A stretch of DNA of 5,130 bases from a bacterium (GTDB lineage: Bacteria; Chloroflexota; Dormibacteria; Aeolococcales; Bog-877): assembly GCA_021798435.1 (NCBI GenBank), contig JAJZGN010000147.1, positions 1 through 5,130 on the forward strand, given 5' to 3'. The translations under genes and the position numbers were made by a program. This document shows, piece by piece, positions 1-5,130 of this stretch (position 1 is its first letter; every line of letters starts with the position of its first letter). The notes beneath the pieces are model-generated. The model was given only the letters and a program-made list of their open reading frames with translations. It was not told the DNA's origin and made no database searches.

Positions 1-2330
1 CGAGCGGCGGCGTCCGGCCCCACGGCGGTGGTGTCGATCCAGACGTCGTAAAGGGCCGGGTCGGCGGGATCGGCATCGTAGAAGTGGCGCATGTACACCT
101 GGCGGGCGCGATCCGTGTGCCGCTGGTCACGCCTCGCGGTCGCCAGATCGATGCCCGTCAGCTCCGTGACCCGCTGGACCCGGCGCTCGGCGGGCCCGTC
201 CAGCCGCACTCGGAGAACATCGTCCCGATCGGCGAGGATTATCGCTGCCCCCCGGCCGAGGATCACCCCGCCCTGAGTGGCCAGCCTGCGGATCACGGCC
301 TCGGTCTGGCGGCGGAAGCGCTCGGCATCCCCGTCCCCGTCCGTGGCGGGGCTCGGCGCCACCGGGCCAACCCGTCGCGCCAGCCCGGCGAGGACGTCTC
401 CGACCCCGGTATGGCCCGACGCCTCCTCGGAGAGGACCTGCTCCAACGGCGTGGCCAGCTCCTCAGCCACCTCGACCGGGATCGCCCGGTCCAGGAACGG
501 TAGGGAGAGCAGCTCGGCCACCCGGCGGCTGACCTCTTCTCCCCCGGCGCCATAGCTGGCAGAGACGCTGATGGTCCGCACCCGCCCCGAGGGGGTGGAG
601 GAGCGCACCGGCGGGCCGCTGATGGCCGTCGCCACCTCCATCCCTGGCTCGTCGTGAACGTAGCGCTTGCCCCTCATCCAGGAGGCGGCGGCGGCCACCA
701 GCATCATGGCCGCGGAGAAGTAGAAGGTGACCCGCATCCCGGTCATGAAGGGCCGGGAGATGAGGTCCGGGAAGAAGCTCCGGCCGGTGAGGATCGCCGC
801 CCGGGAGGCCGGCAGGTGTCCCAGGACCGGTCCCAGAAGGCTCGCCATGGGGTTGTAGCCCAGGAAGGCGGCGAACAGGCTGCCTACGGGCGGGAGGTGC
901 GAGATCCGGGTCGCGACCCCCTGCGGGACTCCCTGCTGCAGCAGCCCGTGATAGAGCGACGAGGGCAGGGCGGAGGCCAGCCCCAGGACCATGAGGGTGA
1001 AGAAGAGCCCGATGGAAAGCGTCATGCCGGAGTTCTGGAAGGTGGAGCGCATCCCGGAGGCTGCCCCCCGCTGCTCCGCCGGGACCGAGTTCATGATGCC
1101 CGCCGTGTTGGGCGCCGAGAACATGCCCATGGCGAGGCCGTTGGCGAAGAGCAGAGCTCCGAAGACCGGATAGGAGAAGTTGGCGGGGAGGAGCGAGAGG
1201 AGCCCGAAGCTCAGCGCCGCGCCCAGCATTCCGCCGGTGGCGAAGGGACGCGCTCCGTACCGGTCCGAGAGGTACCCGGAGAACGGCCCGGCCAAGAGGA
1301 AGCCGGCGGTCAGCGGGAGCATGTAGATCGCCGACCAGAGCGGGGTCTCCACGAAGTTGAAGCCGTGCAGGGGGAGCCAGATCCCCTGCAGCCAGATGAT
1401 CAGCATGAACATCAGCCCGCCCCGACCGATGGAGGCCAGGAGGGAGGCGAGGTTCCCGGCGGTGAAGGCCCGGATCCGGAAGAGGCCGAGGTTGAACATC
1501 GGCTCCCGCGTCCGGCGTTCGATCACCACGAAGAGGCCCAGCACAAGCAGGCCCCCCAGGATCTCGACCAGCACCAAGGGATTGGTCCACCCCATGCTGC
1601 TGCCGCCGTAGGGCTGAATGCCGTAGGTGATCCCCACCAGGACTGAGATCAGCCCCGCGGCGAAGGTCACATTGCCCAGCCAGTCGATCCGGGCCCTTCT
1701 CACGACCCCGATCTCCCTTAGCTTGAGGTAGGCCCAGACCGTCCCGAAGAGCCCCAGCGGGACGGAGACCAGGAAGACCAGGTGCCAGTCGACGCCGGAC
1801 AGCAGGCCGCCCAGCACCAGCCCGATGAAGGACCCGGAGATGCCCGCCACGACGTTGATGCCGAGGGCCATGCCCCGCTGGTTGCTGGGGAAGGCGTCGG
1901 TCAGGATGGCTGCCGAGTTGGCCATGAGGAGGGCTCCTCCCACCCCCTGGACAACTCGCAGGCCGATGAGGGTGAGGGCCGCCGCCGTGCCCTGGAAGAA
2001 GACCACCGAGAGCCCGATCGACGCCACGGTGAAGACCAGGAAGCCGAGGTTGTACATGCGAACCCGGCCGAAGATGTCCCCCACCCGTCCCAGGCTGACC
2101 ACCAGCACCGCGGTCACCACCATGTAGCCCATCAGCATCCAGAGGAGGAGGCTGACGTTGGCGGGGGCCAGGGGGTTGACGTGGATCCCGCGGAAGATGG
2201 CGGGCAGCGAGATCAGCACGATCGACGAGTTCACGATCGCCATCAGCACCCCGAGGGTGGTGTTGGAGAGGGCGACCCACTTGTAGTGGTCGGGGCGGCT
2301 GGCACTGGCCGCCACGCGGTTTACGCTCAC
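1..2330 (-). CDS. DHA2-type MFS transporter fused to a C-terminal cytidylate-kinase-like domain (3' end outside window)
   Basis: One frame stays open from GTG 2330 to the left edge, giving 776 residues without a stop. Residues 1-552 form a 14-helix MFS exporter of the DHA2 (drug:H+ antiporter) type: motif A GRVGDIFGR at 81-89, motif B R125-Q128-G129, a motif C-like G166-G170-G174-G175, W182 of the conserved WxxVFLxxVPLG segment, the cytoplasmic EPMFNLGLFR at 276-285 and a repeat of motif A at 352-362. A loop of about 75 residues precedes the last helix. After a polar linker (about 556-583) comes a P-loop kinase domain of the cytidylate-kinase-like family: TISVSASYGAGGEEVSRR at 586-603, VILGRGA at 689-695, and a lid/C-terminal signature (R733 to Y751, then YDVWIDTT at 761-768). 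An even helix count puts the kinase in the cytosol. The substrates of both halves are unknown. An in-frame TAG at 2346-2348, the stop of the DedA gene, makes GTG 2330 the first possible start; GTG 2315 is an alternative. The transporter call is very secure, the kinase family secure, its activity unproven. Confidence 0.9.
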   Translation of the reverse strand, partial: MSVNRVAASASRPDHYKWVALSNTTLGVLMAIVNSSIVLISLPAIFRGIHVNPLAPANVSLLLWMLMGYMVVTAVLVVSLGRVGDIFGRVRMYNLGFLVFTVASIGLSVVFFQGTAAALTLIGLRVVQGVGGALLMANSAAILTDAFPSNQRGMALGINVVAGISGSFIGLVLGGLLSGVDWHLVFLVSVPLGLFGTVWAYLKLREIGVVRRARIDWLGNVTFAAGLISVLVGITYGIQPYGGSSMGWTNPLVLVEILGGLLVLGLFVVIERRTREPMFNLGLFRIRAFTAGNLASLLASIGRGGLMFMLIIWLQGIWLPLHGFNFVETPLWSAIYMLPLTAGFLLAGPFSGYLSDRYGARPFATGGMLGAALSFGLLSLLPANFSYPVFGALLFANGLAMGMFSAPNTAGIMNSVPAEQRGAASGMRSTFQNSGMTLSIGLFFTLMVLGLASALPSSLYHGLLQQGVPQGVATRISHLPPVGSLFAAFLGYNPMASLLGPVLGHLPASRAAILTGRSFFPDLISRPFMTGMRVTFYFSAAMMLVAAAASWMRGKRYVHDEPGMEVATAISGPPVRSSTPSGRVRTISVSASYGAGGEEVSRRVAELLSLPFLDRAIPVEVAEELATPLEQVLSEEASGHTGVGDVLAGLARRVGPVAPSPATDGDGDAERFRRQTEAVIRRLATQGGVILGRGAAIILADRDDVLRVRLDGPAERRVQRVTELTGIDLATARRDQRHTDRARQVYMRHFYDADPADPALYDVWIDTTAVGPDAAA

Positions 2331-2344
2331 GTTAAGGTGAGTGT
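2323..2344 (-). promoter_or_regulatory. Small hairpin over the start codon of the MFS-kinase gene
   Basis: In the minus-strand transcript CUCAC (2337-2341) can pair with GUGAG (2326-2330) across a 6-nt loop (2331-2336). Two further pairs lie beyond one A-C mismatch. The 3' arm contains the GUG start codon, and the gap holds no Shine-Dalgarno. This suggests translation may depend on ribosomes finishing the DedA gene and opening the hairpin. The inner stem is only 5 bp, so it could be chance. Confidence 0.25.
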
Positions 2345-2345
2345 A

Positions 2346-2960
2346 CTACATCTCCCGATCGGCGGCCTTCTGAACCGGCCGGTTGATGTAGCGGTAGACG
2401 AGGTAGAGGATCGCCAGGACCACCAGCGCGCCGATGGCGTACTCCAGCGGCTTGATGACCTTGCCGATCTCTGAGAAGTGCTTTCCCAGCTCCATCCCGG
2501 CCACGATCAGTCCCACGTCCCAGACGAGCGCCCCAGCCAAGGTGGCGGGGATGAACAGGCGAAGTGGCATCCGGGCAAATCCGGCCGGGAACGAGGTGTA
2601 GCTTCGCACCACCGGAAGCACCCGACCGACGGCCACCGCGGCCACCCCCCGGCGCTCGTAGAAACGCTCTGCCGCCTCGAAGTGGCTCTCCTTGAGCTTG
2701 AAGCGCTGGCCGAATCCCACCAGGGCAGCTCGCCCCACGAAGGCCGCCACCCCGTAGGCGATGAGGCCACCCACCAGCTCCGCGGCCAGGGCGACGACCA
2801 CCGCTGGCACCAGCGCCAGGGTCCCGCTGGCGACCAGAACCCCGGCGAAGGGCAGGACCACCTCACTGGAGACCGGGAACCCACAGCACTGGGCCACGGT
2901 GAGAAGGAACAGCGCCAGGTAGCCGGCGACGGTCAGGAAGTGTTCCAGCCCCTGGATCAC
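2346..2960 (-). CDS. DedA/VTT-domain family integral membrane protein
   Basis: This 204-residue protein has the usual length and architecture of bacterial DedA proteins (SNARE-associated/VTT domain, PF09335). These inner-membrane proteins are implicated in lipid scrambling, undecaprenyl-phosphate or phosphatidylethanolamine recycling and envelope homeostasis. The family's re-entrant segment is visible as GFPVSSEVVLPFAGVL at 27-42 with the conserved acidic residue E33. The second signature is GRVLPVVRSYTSFPAG at 112-127, whose R113 and R119 are six residues apart, like the paired essential arginines described for E. coli YqjA. M131 and W146 also fit the family pattern. A last hydrophobic helix (about 173-190) is followed by a short basic tail. 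The start is GTG 2960; an in-frame TAG lies two codons upstream, so nothing longer is possible. No strong Shine-Dalgarno is seen, only G-rich sequence. The gene leads an apparent operon with the MFS-kinase gene 15 bp downstream. Subfamily and substrate cannot be decided from sequence alone. Confidence 0.93.
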   Translation of the reverse strand: MIQGLEHFLTVAGYLALFLLTVAQCCGFPVSSEVVLPFAGVLVASGTLALVPAVVVALAAELVGGLIAYGVAAFVGRAALVGFGQRFKLKESHFEAAERFYERRGVAAVAVGRVLPVVRSYTSFPAGFARMPLRLFIPATLAGALVWDVGLIVAGMELGKHFSEIGKVIKPLEYAIGALVVLAILYLVYRYINRPVQKAADREM

Positions 2961-3090
2961 GGCCTACCGTCCCCGCCCGCAGGTCCCTGGTGGGGGGGGT
3001 GCACCTCGCCATTGTTGCCGATCGAGGGGACCACGTGCATTAGAGCAGCTCGGGGAGGCAGCGACGAGGGCGGATACCCTGGCGGGAAAG
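2961..3090. promoter_or_regulatory. Divergent intergenic region, presumed promoters for the DedA operon and the SCO1664-family gene
   Basis: These 130 bp separate two divergently transcribed genes and must hold both promoters if the genes are not read from farther away. Visible elements are an unbroken G8 tract (2992-2999), a perfect 8-bp palindrome GGTGCACC (2998-3005) and the hexamer palindrome CACGTG (3032-3037). A possible actinobacterial-type -10 TACCCT at 3075-3080 would start RNA almost at ATG 3091, giving a nearly leaderless message. No convincing -35/-10 pair is seen for the DedA side. The promoter function is inferred from gene orientation; no factor is assigned to the palindromes. 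Confidence 0.4.
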
Positions 3091-3819
3091 ATGGGTGAGG
3101 TGCGTTCCGGCGGAGGGGCCGAGACGGAGGCGATTCTGGCCCGGGGAGAGGTGACCGCGATCGCTGAGGTGGGCGCGGGCAGCAACCGGGTCTTCCAGGT
3201 TCGGCTGGAGATGGACGGGGAGGCCCTCACAGCGGTCTACAAGCCGGTCCGAGGCGAGCGGCCGCTCTGGGACTTCCCACCTCACACCCTGTACCGCAGG
3301 GAGGCCGCCACCTACCTGGTCGACAGAGCGCTGGGGTGGGGGCTGGTCCCCCCCACCGTGGCCCGCCCGGACGGGCCGCTCGGCCCGGGGTCGATGCAGG
3401 AGTGGGTGGCGGGGCCCCCCGAGGGCGTCGCCCCGGACCCCCTCCAGCTCGAGGAGGAGCTGCGCCACCTGGCAGCCCTCGACGTTCTGGTCAACAACGG
3501 GGACCGCAAGGCGGCGCACCTCCTCCTGGATCCGGGGCTGCATCTGCGCGGAATCGACCACGGCGTCACCTTCAGCCCGGAGTTCAAGCTGCGGACGGTT
3601 CTCGCGGACTTGGGCGGTGAGCCGCTGCCGGAGGCGGCCATGGCCGACCTGGCCTCGCTCCTCGGTGACCACCGTCGGCTCGGCGCGCTGGAGACCGGCC
3701 TCCGCCGCCTCCTCGCCCGGGAGGAGGTGGGAGCCTTTCGGCGGCGGGCCCGCGAGCTCCGGCGTTCCGGCAGGTACCCGCTACTGCACCCCTTCTGGGG
3801 ACAGCCCTTCGGACGCTGA
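3091..3819 (+). CDS. SCO1664-family protein (atypical PI3/4-kinase-like fold)
   Basis: This 242-residue protein matches the SCO1664 family (TIGR03843 type), known mainly from Actinomycetota and also Chloroflexota, with distant similarity to phosphatidylinositol 3-/4-kinases. Kinase-like elements appear in order: a glycine-containing loop GAGSNRVFQV at 28-37, the putative ATP-binding lysine in YKPVRGERPLWDFP (K51), REAATYLVDRALGWGLVPPT at 70-89, a hinge-like SMQEWV at 101-106, a catalytic-loop candidate LDVLVNNGDRKAAHLL at 130-145 (D138, H143), and a metal-binding candidate GIDHGVTF at 154-161 (D156). The KLRTVLADLGG block at 166-176 is also typical. Biochemical function is not established. 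In mycothiol-producing actinobacteria this gene usually sits with a DUF3090 gene, a histidine phosphatase and mshC; none of these is adjacent here. ATG 3091 is the only sensible start in frame, with weak purine-rich sequence (GGGAAAG) directly before it. The 3' end overlaps the convergent thpR by 39 bp. Confidence 0.9.
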   Translation: MGEVRSGGGAETEAILARGEVTAIAEVGAGSNRVFQVRLEMDGEALTAVYKPVRGERPLWDFPPHTLYRREAATYLVDRALGWGLVPPTVARPDGPLGPGSMQEWVAGPPEGVAPDPLQLEEELRHLAALDVLVNNGDRKAAHLLLDPGLHLRGIDHGVTFSPEFKLRTVLADLGGEPLPEAAMADLASLLGDHRRLGALETGLRRLLAREEVGAFRRRARELRRSGRYPLLHPFWGQPFGR

Positions 3820-4347
3820 ACCAGGCAGCGGCAGCGCTCCGAGGAGTCGGTAGCGGGCGGGTCCCGAGGGGTCGGTGAGGGACTCGAAGATCCCCAGCTC
3901 CCCACAGCGGAAGTCCAGCGGCGCGAGGCCACACTCCGTCAGCTTTCGGAGCCGATCATGGGAGGCCGGCGCCAGCCGCCCCCCCACCCGGGCCAGGGTG
4001 CAGTGGGGGGTTATCTCCGGCTCGCCGGGGGCCAGGAGCCGGCCCAGGCGCACCAGATCGGCCCGCCCCCTCGTGACCCCGACCCAGATGGCCCGGGGGC
4101 GCCCGAGGCTGGGAAATGCTCCGAGCCCCTCCAGGCGGACCGAGAAGGGCCCCACGCCGGCTACCGGCCCGCGGAACTGGGACAGCAAGGTGGCGGGGTC
4201 CTCGAGCTCGGTCGGACCGAGGTAACGCAGGGTAAGATGGAGGCCCTCAGGCCGGACCACCCGGGATTCGGGGGAGGCGGCGGCGACCTCCTGCAGCCAG
4301 CTGCGGGACCCATCAGTCAGGGGGACGGCGGCGGCCACGAAGAGCAC
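3781..4347 (-). CDS. thpR: RNA 2',3'-cyclic phosphodiesterase (2'-5' RNA ligase family)
   Basis: This 188-residue protein belongs to the 2H phosphoesterase superfamily. ThpR (formerly LigT) hydrolyses RNA 2',3'-cyclic phosphate ends to 2'-phosphomonoesters and can ligate tRNA halves through 2'-5' bonds in vitro; it is cytosolic. Both catalytic HxTx motifs are intact: HLTLRYLG at 37-44 (H37, T39) and HCTLARV at 115-121 (H115, T117). The opening LFVAAAVP strand, the PEGLHLTL approach, the GAFPSLGRPRAIWVGV block at 76-91 and the ITPHCTLAR segment at 112-120 all match the family. The last 15 or so residues (LPGSASEGLSPEGVQ) go beyond the usual fold and are encoded where the gene overlaps the convergent SCO1664-family gene. 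GTG 4347 is chosen because it keeps the first beta strand. However, a GGAGG lies directly against it, so GTG 4338 is possible. The gene follows the hydrolase gene by 8 bp and is probably translationally coupled to it. Confidence 0.93.
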   Translation of the reverse strand: MLFVAAAVPLTDGSRSWLQEVAAASPESRVVRPEGLHLTLRYLGPTELEDPATLLSQFRGPVAGVGPFSVRLEGLGAFPSLGRPRAIWVGVTRGRADLVRLGRLLAPGEPEITPHCTLARVGGRLAPASHDRLRKLTECGLAPLDFRCGELGIFESLTDPSGPARYRLLGALPLPGSASEGLSPEGVQ

Positions 4348-4352
4348 CCTCC
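4348..4352 (-). promoter_or_regulatory. Shine-Dalgarno GGAGG before thpR
   Basis: GGAGG reads on the minus strand within the 8-bp gap between the hydrolase stop and thpR. It abuts GTG 4347 with no spacer but lies 9 nt before GTG 4338, a workable spacing. The site therefore supports translation of thpR while leaving its exact start open. Confidence 0.5.
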
Positions 4353-4355
4353 GGC

Positions 4356-5130
4356 TCAGACCAGGAGCTCCTCAAGCACCGCCACCTGCCGGATCATGAA
4401 CTCGGGGCTCCAGCCGTGGCCGGCCGCGGGCAGCAGCCGGAGCCGCACGTGCGCCAGCGGCGCGCAGAAATCCCGGAGCCGGTCCACCCGCAGGAGGTGG
4501 TCGTCGGCCGCCGCCAGCACGGCCACAGGGCGGGGCACCCGGCGTACGAAGAGCCGGAAGTCGAGCCGGGCACCGTCCCGCAGCCACTCCCGGGCCGCGC
4601 GCGGATTGGCCCTCAGCTGGTTGTCGAAGTTCACCTGGGCCGAGCGCTCGTCGGTCTCCCCCCCGCCCTCGACCAGGACCCGGCGGTAGAGGTCGGCCAG
4701 GGGACGCCAGCGGCCGACAGCTCCCACCGCCGCGAAGACCCCAGGCGCGGTGAGGGCCGCCACCTGGACCCGGAACGGTGGCGAGGTGAGCTCGGGAGCC
4801 AGCAGCGGGGTGTGCAGCAGAAGCCCCCGGACCCGGCCCAGGTCGCCGGCGGCCAGCTCCAGGGCCACGGTGGAGCCGAGGCAGATGCCGCCAGCCTCGA
4901 ACTCTCCGACTCCCAGGTGGTCGAGCAGGGCCCGCACCTCCCGGGCCAGGTCCCAGCTGCCATGGGAGCCGGGCAGCGGCGCGGATCCTCCGAACCCCGG
5001 GAGGTCGGGGATGACGAGGGTCCGGATTCGGCTCAGCCTCTCCACCCAGCTCTCGAAGTTCTCCGCCGAGCCGATGAAGCCGTGGCAGAGGACGAGGGCG
5101 GGGCCGGTGCCGGCGGTCACGTAGCGGAGC
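4356..5130 (-). CDS. Alpha/beta-fold hydrolase with a Cys nucleophile elbow (5' end outside window)
   Basis: The frame stays open to the right edge. Before the first in-window GTG (5120) it reads LRY and then VTAGTGPALVLCHGF, the normal lead-in to the oxyanion-hole strand, so the true start probably lies beyond the window. Counting V at 5120 as residue 1: oxyanion motif HGF at 13-15, PDLPGFGGS at 38-46 typical of alpha/beta hydrolase 1 (PF00561) enzymes, nucleophile elbow GGICLGS at 77-83, candidate acid D207 (or D206) in LAAADDHLL, and catalytic His H235 in PAAGHGWSP. The central nucleophile is therefore C80 (codon TGC, 4881-4883) in a GxCxG elbow, as in dienelactone hydrolases and PHA synthases, rather than Ser. 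Overall sequence looks like the lipase/esterase/C-C hydrolase branch, so the fold is certain but the substrate is not recognisable. It precedes thpR on the same strand by 8 bp and is probably the promoter-proximal gene of that pair. Confidence 0.9.
   Translation of the reverse strand, partial: LRYVTAGTGPALVLCHGFIGSAENFESWVERLSRIRTLVIPDLPGFGGSAPLPGSHGSWDLAREVRALLDHLGVGEFEAGGICLGSTVALELAAGDLGRVRGLLLHTPLLAPELTSPPFRVQVAALTAPGVFAAVGAVGRWRPLADLYRRVLVEGGGETDERSAQVNFDNQLRANPRAAREWLRDGARLDFRLFVRRVPRPVAVLAAADDHLLRVDRLRDFCAPLAHVRLRLLPAAGHGWSPEFMIRQVAVLEELLV

Noticed and set aside
84..503. A 139-codon plus-strand open frame at the left end
   Set aside because: It is antisense to the kinase domain, which reads clearly on the minus strand.
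654..1646. A 330-codon plus-strand open frame opposite the transporter
   Set aside because: Its product is dominated by G, E, Q, R, H and D with no recognisable domain, as expected for the antisense of a hydrophobic, GC-rich gene.
463..2280. A 605-codon open frame on the minus strand overlapping the transporter gene
   Set aside because: It is out of frame with the MFS-kinase gene, and its product is rich in G, R, P, H and Q with no hydrophobic helices. The overlapping frame carries all MFS and kinase motifs, so this is a GC-driven shadow.
1782..2474. A 230-codon plus-strand open frame spanning the DedA/MFS junction
   Set aside because: It lies antisense to two well-supported genes, has low-complexity H/D/E/Q/R composition and has no conserved motif.
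3012..3041. A possible sigma70 promoter with TTGTTG at 3012-3017 as -35 for the plus-strand gene
   Set aside because: No acceptable -10 lies 16-18 bp downstream; the nearby TGCATT and CATTAG are poor matches.
2478..3098. A 206-codon plus-strand open frame opposite the DedA gene
   Set aside because: The composition is that of an antisense shadow, and the DedA motifs on the other strand are unambiguous.
3040..3672. A 210-codon minus-strand open frame opposite the SCO1664-family gene
   Set aside because: It has no family motif and a composition explained by the opposite strand's codon bias.
3800..3860. A rho-independent terminator between the convergent genes
   Set aside because: The genes overlap, and no GC hairpin followed by a T run is visible.
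3958..4689. A 243-codon plus-strand open frame opposite thpR and the hydrolase
   Set aside because: It spans two real minus-strand genes, shows low-complexity sequence and has no domain.

Overview
The window is very GC-rich with the third-position G/C bias of a high-GC bacterium. Every gene uses bacterial start and stop codons, and three of the five start on GTG or run off an edge. The SCO1664-family kinase-like gene is known from Actinomycetota and some Chloroflexota. With a DHA2-type transporter close to actinobacterial forms, this points to Actinomycetota or a Chloroflexota/Dormibacterota-like soil lineage. That assignment is inference; there is no rRNA or other phylogenetic marker here.

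Layout: five protein genes fill the window with little space between them. Minus-strand block 1 is a DedA/VTT membrane protein (2346-2960), followed 15 bp downstream by a very large gene (1-2330, running off the left edge). The large gene encodes a 14-helix DHA2-type MFS exporter joined in one continuous frame to a cytidylate-kinase-like P-loop domain (PF13189 type). A 130-bp divergent intergenic region (2961-3090) separates this block from a plus-strand SCO1664-family protein, an atypical PI3/4-kinase-like fold (3091-3819). Minus-strand block 2 is an alpha/beta hydrolase cut by the right edge (4356-5130), followed after 8 bp by the RNA 2',3'-cyclic phosphodiesterase ThpR (3781-4347). ThpR converges on the SCO1664-family gene, and the two overlap by 39 bp.

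How the genes fit together: the DedA gene and the transporter-kinase gene are almost certainly co-transcribed. Together they put two membrane proteins and a cytosolic nucleotide-binding domain under one promoter. The hydrolase and ThpR look like a second two-gene operon with no obvious shared pathway. No RNA genes, mobile elements, CRISPR arrays or convincing terminators were seen.

The most notable item is the MFS-kinase fusion. It is easily missed because it starts on GTG, leaves the window, and is overlaid by a 605-codon open shadow frame. Second is an alpha/beta hydrolase whose nucleophile-elbow residue is cysteine instead of serine.
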